DNA from: Bacteroidota bacterium
Lineage (GTDB): Bacteria > Bacteroidota > Ignavibacteria > SZUA-365
Length of the DNA stretch: 64,000 nucleotides
Assembly (NCBI GenBank): GCA_003246455.1
Contig: QKAF01000073.1
Coordinates: forward strand, 29,289-93,288
Direction: 5' to 3'
The translations under genes were made by a program, and so were the position numbers. Below are positions 49,720 through 58,363 of this stretch, in pieces (within the stretch, counting starts at the first letter, position 1; each line of letters begins with the position of its first letter). The notes beneath the pieces are model-generated. The model was given only the letters and a program-made list of their open reading frames with translations, was not told the DNA's origin and made no database searches.

Positions 49720-52590
49720 CTATTCAAAGAGGTAGCTGAACCCGACACTGAACTCGCGTCCGGTGTTGTAGGTGGAGTACACGTAATCGCGGCCCTCGAA
49801 ATGATGCACGTGCTCGACGGCCTCGTTGAGCAGGTTCCTCGCCGCGAGCTTGAGGGAGATTCTCCAGAACAGTTTCTGGGAGGCGACGAGGTCTAGCATC
49901 CCCCGCGGCTGTTCGTACACATTCGGCGTCCCCCCCAGCGAGACGGCGGACAGTCTCTCGCCGAAGACGTTGTAGTAGAGACTGATCGAGGTCCCCGCGA
50001 GGTAATCCTGGTATGCCAGATTGAGGTTGAGGAGGTAGGGACTCTGCCCCTGCAGTTCACGCGTGCTGCCTGCGTAGGGGTTCACGGCGCGGATGACCGC
50101 AAGCTCGTTCGCCGAGATGTCCACCACTGAACGGGTCCACGTGAAGTTGGCGCCGAAGTACATCTTCTCGAGAAATCCGGCGATCTGGTCGAGACGCTTG
50201 CGGAATTCGATTTCCACGCCGTAGACGCGCGCTTCGGATACGTTCTGATATTGAATCTCGCCGTTCACGTTTTTGATGACGCGCTCGATGGGGTTCGTGA
50301 AACGTTTATAGAAACCGCTCACGGCCCAGATCTCGCCCGGGCGCATGAACCATTCCCACCGCAGATCGTAGTTGTCGACGAGCGTGCGCTGCAGGTCGGC
50401 GTTGCCGATGAAGGTGAAATCGTTGACGAAGTTGAACGAGGCGTACGGCGCCAGTTCACGGAAGGTCGGACGCGCCAGGGTCTTCCCGAACGCCGCGCGC
50501 AGGTTCATGTCGTCCATCAGGTTGTAGAGGAGATTGACCGACGGAAGGAAGTCGCTGTCGTCAAGACGTCCTTTCGCGAGCGCCGTGTCCAGGCTCGCGA
50601 CGTCCATCTGTGTCGTCTCGTACCGCGCTCCCGCGATGACGCGGAAATCGGTGAACAGCGGCAGGTCGAACATCATGTATCCGCCGAATACGTCCTGCTT
50701 CCCGTCGTAGTTGTTCGACAGGGAGGTCGCGTCGATGACATAGTTTCCAAAGCGGTAGAATCCGCTCCCGCTCTGCGATTCAAGAAGGCCGACGTTTTCG
50801 GGATTGAAAAAGCCCTCGGCATCCCCGTCATACTTGAGCTTGTCCTGCCCGAAGTCAAAGCGCCGCTCGCGGAATATCCGTTCCTTGTTCAGCATGGACG
50901 CCCCGAACTTGACCTTGCTCGAAAGACCGTTCCATTGCTGAAACGGCATCTCGAGATCGAGGCTGAAGCTGCGGTTGTCCTCGGAGAGACTGCGGAAGTA
51001 CCGGGAAGGGATAGGATAGATGGAGGGGCGAATCGCATAGATGGTATCGATCGTCCCGTTCAGATCGCGGATGGTGTAGTTGTCGGTGAAGTACCGGACA
51101 TCGGGCTCGTCCTGCACGTTGCTCGAGAGCGCGCCGATCCACTCCACTTTCAGACCGCCGAGATCCTCGAAATTATGCTTCCCGCGAAGCTGATAGGTCT
51201 GCAGCTCCCGTTCCGTGTAATGCAGGCTGCGCGTTTCATAAACGGCATTGCCTGTCAGGTCGCGTGGGAAACTGCCCGCGAGGTAGCGCGCCACGTTATC
51301 GGCCGCACGGTTATAGATCAGGTTGAAGCCCACTTCGTGCTGTGCGCCCAGCCGGTACGAAAGGTTGGCCAGGCCGCCCCAGAGCACTTCATCGGTGGAC
51401 TGATGGTCGGCGAAGAGATAATCGTTGGTCAGCTCGTCGACCTGATCGACATGCCCGGTGAGCTGGTAGCGGCCCACCGCCCCGTTGGTGTAGGTCGAGT
51501 ACTTCCGGCCGTAGGTGAGACTTGCCAGGAATCCGAGCGACTGACCGAGCACATCGTATTGATTCCCGAAGGAGAGGGCGTAGCTCTGGTTGATCGGCGC
51601 GGTCTTGCGCGTGGGCGCCATCGTGGAATTGAATGCACGGGAGAGTCGATCGAGCTCCTCCGCCTTGGCCTGGTCGCTGAAGGCAAAACTCAGATCCGGG
51701 ACCTTCACGGAGGGATCGCTGAGTGCCGAAGGAATTGCCCGCGTTCCGTCATCGAAACCCAGCCAGTCGCGCGAGCCGCCGGCATAGGTGAGAAAATCGC
51801 CGCTGCCGGTCGTCTGCGTGTTCCACGAGGTTGACGTGGAAAGCGACAGGGTCATGCGATCCGGGAAGGATTTCGTGGTGATATTCACGCTTCCGCCGGT
51901 GTAATCCCCGGGCTTGTCCGGTGTGAACGTTTTCGTGGTGACCAGGTTTTCGAGGAAGTTCGAGGGAAAGATGTCGAGCTGGACGGCGCGCCGATTCGGA
52001 TCCGCGCTGGGCACTTCCGCCCCGTTGAGCTGGGTGGATGTGTAGCGTTCGCCGAGACCGCGGATATAGATGTACTTTCCATCCACGGTCGAGGCGCCGG
52101 TGACCTTGTTCATGGCGGCGGCCGCATCCCCGGATCCCGAGCGGGATATATCCTCGGAACTGATCGCGTCCGAAATGGACGCCGCCTTCTGCCGGTCCTT
52201 GAGCAGACCGGTTTCGTTGTTCAGAAGCAGTTTGGCCTCCACGACGACCTCGTCCATCTCGAACGCTTCCGGCGCGAGGTCGAGGTCGATGCGCGTCGTT
52301 TCTCCGACGGTGACGGTGACACCGGTAACGGATTTCGCGGCGTAGCCGATCATGGAGGCTTTGATGGTGTATGTTCCGGCAGGCACCGGATCAATCGTGA
52401 AATTGCCGTCGATGTCCGTCGCCGCGCCGAGGGATTTCCCGGCGAGTATGACGTTGGCGCCGATGAGTCCTTCTCCGGTCGATGCGTCTACCAGCGTTCC
52501 TCTGATCTTACCGGCGTTCTGGGCAGAAACACGCGGAGCGAAAAGAATAAGGAGGGACAGGGAAACGGTAAGAAAGAGATTGCGTCGCAT
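49720..52590 (-). CDS. TonB-dependent receptor with carboxypeptidase-D-like N-terminal domain
   Basis: Start at MRRNLF; 'KIRGTLVDASTGEGLIGANVILAGKSLGAATDIDGNFTIDPVPAGTYTIKASMIGYAAKSV'; plug 'DISRSGSGDAAAAMNKVTGASTVDGKYIYIRGLGERYTSTQLNGAEVPS'; C-terminal barrel ending 'FSVGFSYLFE'. Confidence 0.95.
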   Translation of the reverse strand: MRRNLFLTVSLSLLILFAPRVSAQNAGKIRGTLVDASTGEGLIGANVILAGKSLGAATDIDGNFTIDPVPAGTYTIKASMIGYAAKSVTGVTVTVGETTRIDLDLAPEAFEMDEVVVEAKLLLNNETGLLKDRQKAASISDAISSEDISRSGSGDAAAAMNKVTGASTVDGKYIYIRGLGERYTSTQLNGAEVPSADPNRRAVQLDIFPSNFLENLVTTKTFTPDKPGDYTGGSVNITTKSFPDRMTLSLSTSTSWNTQTTGSGDFLTYAGGSRDWLGFDDGTRAIPSALSDPSVKVPDLSFAFSDQAKAEELDRLSRAFNSTMAPTRKTAPINQSYALSFGNQYDVLGQSLGFLASLTYGRKYSTYTNGAVGRYQLTGHVDQVDELTNDYLFADHQSTDEVLWGGLANLSYRLGAQHEVGFNLIYNRAADNVARYLAGSFPRDLTGNAVYETRSLHYTERELQTYQLRGKHNFEDLGGLKVEWIGALSSNVQDEPDVRYFTDNYTIRDLNGTIDTIYAIRPSIYPIPSRYFRSLSEDNRSFSLDLEMPFQQWNGLSSKVKFGASMLNKERIFRERRFDFGQDKLKYDGDAEGFFNPENVGLLESQSGSGFYRFGNYVIDATSLSNNYDGKQDVFGGYMMFDLPLFTDFRVIAGARYETTQMDVASLDTALAKGRLDDSDFLPSVNLLYNLMDDMNLRAAFGKTLARPTFRELAPYASFNFVNDFTFIGNADLQRTLVDNYDLRWEWFMRPGEIWAVSGFYKRFTNPIERVIKNVNGEIQYQNVSEARVYGVEIEFRKRLDQIAGFLEKMYFGANFTWTRSVVDISANELAVIRAVNPYAGSTRELQGQSPYLLNLNLAYQDYLAGTSISLYYNVFGERLSAVSLGGTPNVYEQPRGMLDLVASQKLFWRISLKLAARNLLNEAVEHVHHFEGRDYVYSTYNTGREFSVGFSYLFE

Positions 52591-52670
52591 GATCCTTGGG
52601 TATTGTGAAATGAGTCGCACAGGGTGCTGTTGAACAATCATGATTTCATCGCTCTAATCTGCCGCCCGCG

Positions 52671-52687
52671 TGTTACTTCATCATTAA
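52671..52687 (-). promoter_or_regulatory. Candidate Pho-box-like direct repeat (minus strand TTAATG-N5-GTAACA)
   Basis: Plus strand TGTTAC-ttcat-CATTAA, 11-bp period, about 80 nt upstream of the TonB receptor start. Confidence 0.3.
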
Positions 52688-52796
52688 CCCGGCATGAGGG
52701 ATTGGTTAGAATGGAGAATCCCGCCTGAACACGGCGATTCCGCAGGATCGGCGGCCTTTGCTGCCGCAGTACCGCATTCGCCCCCGCAGGAAATCA

Positions 52797-52828
52797 TTTG
52801 CCGGATCCCTGCGTTCTTCCTAGTACAG
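52797..52828 (+). promoter_or_regulatory. Candidate promoter (TTTG-N20-TAGTACAG) for photolyase
   Basis: TTTG 52797-52800; TAnn-type element at 52821; about 54 nt before ATG 52882. Confidence 0.25.
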
Positions 52829-52881
52829 ACTTTCGTTCTATTATCCCCACGCTCCCCCATCCGACCCACGGAGGTCCCGTC

Positions 52882-54321
52882 ATGGCATCAACCGACTCTT
52901 CAATGCTCTTCTGGTTTCGACGCGACCTGAGGACCTCCGACAATCGCGGTTTTGCGGCCGCTACCGCGGATTCGGATCATGTCATTCCCGTGTTCGTATT
53001 CGACCGGAACATCCTGGACGATGTCACCGACAGACGCGACCGCCGGATCAGTTTCCTCTATGAAAGCGTGAAGGAACTTCGTTCGCGCCTTCGCGGACAC
53101 GGATCCGATCTCGTCATCCTGCATGGCGACCCCCAGTCGTGCATTCCCGACCTCGCCGAGGCGCTGGACGTCGATGCCGTCTACACGAATCGCGACTATG
53201 AGCCGTACGCGAAAGTCCGCGATGATGCCGTTGCGCGCGCGCTGGCGGTGCGCGGCCGCCACATGCGGCGCTTCAAGGACCAGGTGATCTACGAGGGGAA
53301 TGAAATAGAAAAAGAGGCAGGCGGCGCGTACCGGGTGTTCACCCACTATAAAAATGCGTGGCTCCGCCGCATCGAGAACGACGACCTCCACGGCGTCCCA
53401 CAGGACCTTGCGCACGAACCCGATCTGAGCAGACTTGCTCCCGCCTCCGATCTGAGGGGGTTCAGCGACTCATGGACCATGATGGACCTGGGCTTCTCGG
53501 AAACCGCCCTGTGGCTCGAAGCCGGCGAAGCCGCCGCCCTCGAGCGGCTCTCCGCGTTCATCCCCCGGATGGCGCGCTACGGCGAAGACCGCGATTTCCC
53601 CGACAGGGAGGGGACGTCAGGTCTGTCGGTGCATCTGCGTTTCGGCACGATCTCCATCCGGGAATGCGTTCGCGCGGCGCGGGCGGTGCGGTCGGAAGGC
53701 GCGAAAACCTGGCTGACCGAATTGATATGGCGGGAATTCTACCAGATGATTCTCGACCGTTTCCCGTCTGTCGTCAACCATGCATTCCAGCAGCGCTACG
53801 ACGGGATTCGCTGGACCGGAAGCGACGAGCATTTTGAGGCATGGTGCGACGGTCGCACCGGCTATCCGATCGTCGATGCGGCGATGCGTCATTTCAATGC
53901 GACGGGATGGATGCATAATCGCCTGCGCATGATCGTCGCGACGTTCCTGGTGAAGGATCTGCTCATCGACTGGCGGCGGGGAGAAGAGTATTTCGCGAAC
54001 GGACTGCTCGACTATGATCTCGCCTCGAACAACGGCGGATGGCAATGGTGCGCATCGACGGGAGTCGACGCCGCCCCGTATTTCCGCATTTTCAACCCCG
54101 TGCTGCAGTCCCGGAAATTCGATCCCGAGGGGACGTACATCCGCCGCTGGGTGCCGGAGCTTCGCGGCTTCGACCGCAGGCGCATTCACCAGCCGACGGA
54201 CGCCGATCCGTTCGAACAGAAAGAAGCCGGCTGCATGATCGGTGAAGACTACCCCTTCCCGATCGTCGATCACGCGGAGCAAAAACAGAAGGCGATCGCG
54301 CTTTTTACGGCACAGGAATGA
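52882..54321 (+). CDS. phr: Deoxyribodipyrimidine photolyase
   Basis: ATG at 52882 'MASTDSSMLFWFRRDLRTSDNRGF'; 'LTELIWREFYQMIL', 'WCDGRTGYPIVDAAMRHFNATGWMHNRLRMIVATFLVKDLLIDWRRGEEYFANGLLDYDLASNNGGWQWCASTGVDAAPYFRIFNP'. Confidence 0.97.
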   Translation: MASTDSSMLFWFRRDLRTSDNRGFAAATADSDHVIPVFVFDRNILDDVTDRRDRRISFLYESVKELRSRLRGHGSDLVILHGDPQSCIPDLAEALDVDAVYTNRDYEPYAKVRDDAVARALAVRGRHMRRFKDQVIYEGNEIEKEAGGAYRVFTHYKNAWLRRIENDDLHGVPQDLAHEPDLSRLAPASDLRGFSDSWTMMDLGFSETALWLEAGEAAALERLSAFIPRMARYGEDRDFPDREGTSGLSVHLRFGTISIRECVRAARAVRSEGAKTWLTELIWREFYQMILDRFPSVVNHAFQQRYDGIRWTGSDEHFEAWCDGRTGYPIVDAAMRHFNATGWMHNRLRMIVATFLVKDLLIDWRRGEEYFANGLLDYDLASNNGGWQWCASTGVDAAPYFRIFNPVLQSRKFDPEGTYIRRWVPELRGFDRRRIHQPTDADPFEQKEAGCMIGEDYPFPIVDHAEQKQKAIALFTAQE

Positions 54322-54343
54322 TCGCGAACGGCAATGGCATAAA

Positions 54344-54378
54344 AAAGAGAAGGCGCGAACCATTCGCGCCTTCTCTTT
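54344..54378. terminator. Bidirectional hairpin terminator
   Basis: AAAGAGAAGGCGCGAA-CCA-TTCGCGCCTTCTCTTT between convergent genes. Confidence 0.85.
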
Positions 54379-54399
54379 CACTGCATCGTGCAATACCTG

Positions 54400-55785
54400 T
54401 TACGCAACCTGTTTCTGCAGCCAGCGGTTGTACAGCCACATCGAAAAGGCCGAAATGAGTCCGATGGCCATGAGGACGACCCAGCCGAGCGTATTCCAGG
54501 ACGGATCCAGCTGCAGCAGCCCGTTGTCCATCATCGTCGAATTCCTGCACATGATTTCGTTGAAGATCGCCGCACCGGCGGGGCCTCCGATCAGCGAACC
54601 GATCGCCATCGGAAGATTCGCGTACCCGAGGAAAAGTCCCTCCTGTCCTTTCGGCGCGAGCGCACCGATATACTCGTAGGTGCGCGCGGAAGTGAAGAGT
54701 TCGCCGAACGCGATCATGGCGACCGTCAGCGTGATGAACAGCGATCCGATCGGGAGGAGATCCCACACTTCCAGGCGGACATTATCCGCGAAATAAATCG
54801 GAATGATATTGATGAGCATGGAGACGCCGATGATGACGATACCGACGATGATCGAGCGAATCGGCTTCATCTTTCCGAAAATTTTCGTTATCAGAAGCTG
54901 GAAGAAGACGATCGTGAAGGGATTGGCCATCGTGTAGATATCCACTGCGGGATCGGTTTCGACGACTTTCTTCAGGTACAGCGGCAGGACGTTGTACACC
55001 TGCGAGTAGATGAAGAAAAATCCGCTCGAGACGACGAGGAACATGGCGAAGCGCCCGTTGCGCAGCACCAGCACCATATCGAGCAGGATGCGTCCGATGC
55101 TGCGGCGGCCCTTGCGTTCGCGACGCGCCTGGGTGTCTTCCGCGCTGTCGCGGTAGAGGAAGAGGACAACGAAAAATGCAGCGACCGAACATCCGACGGC
55201 AACCGCGAAAATGAAGCTGAGGTCGAACGAGGTGCGGACGTAATAGCTGATGCCGCGTCCGACGAGCGATCCGACGTTGATCACCATGTAGAAGATACCG
55301 AAGGCGAGCGTGGCGCGTGCGCCGGCGGTTTTCTGCACGGTGCCGGAAATACAGGGTTTGATGACCGAGCCGCCCATGCCGATGATCAGGATGCCGAGCA
55401 TGACGGGAACGATCACCCCCGCCCCCGCGGTGATTTCGCTCGACACCATGTCGCTCATGATCTGACCGCCGAACCAGACAGGATACCCCATCAGGAAATA
55501 GCCGAGCGACAGGAGGATGAACGCGGCAAGGAGCGAACGTTTGAACCCGACCTGATCGGCGATCGTACCGGAAAGAATCGGGAGGAAATACACCAGAGTC
55601 CAGAGTATGCCGTTGAGCGTGCTGGGCCAGTAATCACCCAGGCCCAACTGTCCGAGATACAGCACAACAAAACTGGCCATCGCGTAGTACGCACCGCGCT
55701 CGAAAAGCTCGGTGAAATTCGCAGTCCAGAAAGTCATCGGGAAGCCATGCTTCTCCGGGGTCGTCGAGGTCGCTGTCGCAGCCAT
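54400..55785 (-). CDS. POT/PTR-family (MFS) peptide transporter; start refined
   Basis: 'FPMTFWTANFTELFERGAYYAMASFVVLYLGQLGLGDYWPSTLNGILWTLVYFLPILSGTIADQVGFKRSLLAAFILLSLGYFLMG'; ~12 hydrophobic segments. Confidence 0.88.
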   Translation of the reverse strand: MAATATSTTPEKHGFPMTFWTANFTELFERGAYYAMASFVVLYLGQLGLGDYWPSTLNGILWTLVYFLPILSGTIADQVGFKRSLLAAFILLSLGYFLMGYPVWFGGQIMSDMVSSEITAGAGVIVPVMLGILIIGMGGSVIKPCISGTVQKTAGARATLAFGIFYMVINVGSLVGRGISYYVRTSFDLSFIFAVAVGCSVAAFFVVLFLYRDSAEDTQARRERKGRRSIGRILLDMVLVLRNGRFAMFLVVSSGFFFIYSQVYNVLPLYLKKVVETDPAVDIYTMANPFTIVFFQLLITKIFGKMKPIRSIIVGIVIIGVSMLINIIPIYFADNVRLEVWDLLPIGSLFITLTVAMIAFGELFTSARTYEYIGALAPKGQEGLFLGYANLPMAIGSLIGGPAGAAIFNEIMCRNSTMMDNGLLQLDPSWNTLGWVVLMAIGLISAFSMWLYNRWLQKQVA

Positions 55786-55922
55786 AGGCGCTCCGTAGTT
55801 CAACAGTATATTGGGTAATAATAGTGATTTTTCACGGATTTCCCGTGCCCGTTGAATCTTCGCCGCCTGCTTCGTATACTCGATACAATACACACCCCCG
55901 CCCCTTTCAACCGGAAATCCGT

Positions 55923-58292
55923 ATGACACGATTGTTATTGATCGCCACACTCCTCTGTCTGCTGGGCGCGAATGCGCGGACGCAGGAAATCCTCATCAAA
56001 CGAGACAGCGGGACTCCCGCGGGCGCCTATTTCAACGCCACGACCTTCATGAACGAGTCGGGCATCATTTCTTTCGACGGCCCGTGTCGCGTGCTCGAAC
56101 TGCAGATCTACTACATGGGAAACGGCGCAGCGAAGGATACGCTCTATGTCGTCGGCGACGCTTCGGAGGGAGCGATCCCGCCGACTCACTGGGTGTGGGG
56201 ATACAATACGCTTATACCGCCGATCATTTTCGACTATCCCGGCACAGAGGGCTGGTACACCATCGACCTGCGCGGGCAGAATCTCCGCAGCGACGGCTAC
56301 GACCGCATCGTGGTGCAGCACTGGCTGAAACGCGGCGTCGGTCCGTGGTTCGCCGTCGATAACGACAAGCAGAGCACTCCGTACTGGTCATTCCTCATGG
56401 ACCCGTCCGTGACGAACAGCCTGGGCGGTCCCGGGCAGTATTACCTCGTGACGAACGACTTCATGATCCGCGCCCTGGTCGAGTACGATTTTCCCGAGGG
56501 AAACGGATCCGCCGCTCCGCCGCCGCCGACCCTGGGTGATGTCGCACGGCAGGCCGGTATCGTCAAAGACGGAAATCCGGTGAAAGCCGCGATCGCCGCA
56601 GTCGCCGACTGGAACAGTGACGGCTGGGAGGACATCAACATCGGATCGAATTATTTTCAGAACCGGGGTGACGGCACATTCACCGATGTCGGTGCCGCGC
56701 TCGGCCTTCCGGGAGGATACGCGGTATGGGGCGATTTCGATAATGACGGGTTTGTCGACGCGTACGTCGTGAACGGGGGAGACAATGACAAGCTGTACCG
56801 CAACAACGGCGGCAGCGGATTCACGGATGTCACCGCGGCCTCGGGACTCAGTAATCCCGCGCCAACGGTCACCCCGATCTGGCTCGATTACAACGGTGAC
56901 GGCCAGCTGGATCTCTTCCTCGCCAACGGTCGCCGTACGGTGAATTCGCAGGAGGTCTATTTTCAGGACAGACTCTGGCGCAACAACGGCGACGGGACCT
57001 TCTCCGACGTGACCGTGATCGCGGGAATCGCCGCGGCGGAACCCAGTCCCTATTACGACTGCTGGGGCGCGAGCGCATGCGATTACAACAACGACGGCCT
57101 GACGGATATTTTCGTTTCCACCTACCGCCTGGCGCCCGACCTCCTGTACCGCAATAACGGCGACGGTACGTTCACGGAAGTCGGCGCATCCACCGGGGTG
57201 CGCGGTGTGGCAACGGAGGCCCCGCAGTACTTCGGTCACGGCATGGGCAGCGACTGGGGCGACTTCGACAACGACGGTCTGACCGATCTTGCCGTCGGCA
57301 ACCTCGGACACCCCGACTGGCGCGGCGCCGTGTCCAACCCCTCCCTGATTTTTCACAACGACAATATCATCCGCTTCACGGAAGTGCATCATGAGATGGG
57401 ATTGAAGTTCCGTGAAATGAATGCCGCGGTGACGTGGGCCGATCTCGACTGTGACGGGTGGCTCGACCTCTGGCAGTCGCAGTACTCTTACTCGGACGAA
57501 GGAGTGGATGGCGAACCGGGGCGGTATTCCCGCATTTATATGAACGGCGGCGCCCCGAATTACGAACTGCGTGATCAGACCTGGCTTTTCGGCTGCCAGG
57601 TGCATGGCGCGTGGACCGTCTCCCGTCTCGATTTCGACAATGACGGCGACATCGATCTCCTCGTGGCAAGTTCGCATGAGGGTGTGAAACTGTTCCGCAA
57701 CGATCTTTCGCGCAGCGGCCACTGGCTTGCGCTCCGACTGACCGGGAGTCCGGACAACGGGGTGCCGATGAATGCCTTCGGAACCCGCGTCGTCGTGTTC
57801 GCGGACGGAAGGATGTTCACCCGCACGCTGTCCACTTCCTCTGCCGGTTCGCGCATGGCGACAAACAGCACGGAGCTGCACTTCGGCCTGGGGCCTGCGT
57901 CCGCGATTGACAGCGTCGTCATTCATTATCCCAACGCCGCGCGACAGACCCTCACATCGCTCGCGATGGACAAGCGGTATTCCATTGCATATGACGGGCA
58001 GATCGGGACGGGTGTTGACAACGCCCCTGCGCCGGAGCGCTGGAGCGTCTCTGCGGCGCAGGCAACGAACGGCCTGCTCCGCTTCGTTCTGCGCTCGGAT
58101 CGTCCTCTGCCGAACGTCCGCATCGAAATGTACAACGCACTCGGTCAGCGCGTGCACAGCGTCACGGCAGACGAACTGCGTCCCGGGCTCCAGTCGCTGC
58201 TGCTGCCTGTGCGGCTCGGCAGTGGCCTCCATCTGCTCAGAATTGCCGCGGGCGGTGAGAGCCGTACGATTCGAATGATGGTCACACGCTGA
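55923..58292 (+). CDS. VCBS/FG-GAP repeat protein with ASPIC/UnbV-like domain; putative T9SS C-terminal domain
   Basis: Repeated Ca-binding 'DWNSDGWEDINIG', 'DFDNDGFVDAYVV', 'DYNGDGQLDLFLA', 'DYNNDGLTDIFVS', 'DFDNDGLTDLAVG', 'DFDNDGDIDLLVA'; UnbV-like 'FGTRVVVFADGRMFTRTLSTSSAGSRMATNSTELHFGLGPASAIDSVVIHYPN'. Confidence 0.9.
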   Translation: MTRLLLIATLLCLLGANARTQEILIKRDSGTPAGAYFNATTFMNESGIISFDGPCRVLELQIYYMGNGAAKDTLYVVGDASEGAIPPTHWVWGYNTLIPPIIFDYPGTEGWYTIDLRGQNLRSDGYDRIVVQHWLKRGVGPWFAVDNDKQSTPYWSFLMDPSVTNSLGGPGQYYLVTNDFMIRALVEYDFPEGNGSAAPPPPTLGDVARQAGIVKDGNPVKAAIAAVADWNSDGWEDINIGSNYFQNRGDGTFTDVGAALGLPGGYAVWGDFDNDGFVDAYVVNGGDNDKLYRNNGGSGFTDVTAASGLSNPAPTVTPIWLDYNGDGQLDLFLANGRRTVNSQEVYFQDRLWRNNGDGTFSDVTVIAGIAAAEPSPYYDCWGASACDYNNDGLTDIFVSTYRLAPDLLYRNNGDGTFTEVGASTGVRGVATEAPQYFGHGMGSDWGDFDNDGLTDLAVGNLGHPDWRGAVSNPSLIFHNDNIIRFTEVHHEMGLKFREMNAAVTWADLDCDGWLDLWQSQYSYSDEGVDGEPGRYSRIYMNGGAPNYELRDQTWLFGCQVHGAWTVSRLDFDNDGDIDLLVASSHEGVKLFRNDLSRSGHWLALRLTGSPDNGVPMNAFGTRVVVFADGRMFTRTLSTSSAGSRMATNSTELHFGLGPASAIDSVVIHYPNAARQTLTSLAMDKRYSIAYDGQIGTGVDNAPAPERWSVSAAQATNGLLRFVLRSDRPLPNVRIEMYNALGQRVHSVTADELRPGLQSLLLPVRLGSGLHLLRIAAGGESRTIRMMVTR

Positions 58293-58363
58293 CCGGCTGT
58301 CACGGGAAATTGACCGTGATGTTGTAGTTTGAAGATCTATTTGCTCATTTATCTGGAAGTCTC

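Noticed and set aside
50251-51834. 527-aa plus-strand ORF opposite the TonB receptor
   Set aside because: Antisense shadow; the TonB plug/barrel is unambiguous on the minus strand.
56388-58232. 614-aa minus-strand ORF opposite the VCBS protein
   Set aside because: Antisense shadow; the sense strand has regular DxDxDG repeats.
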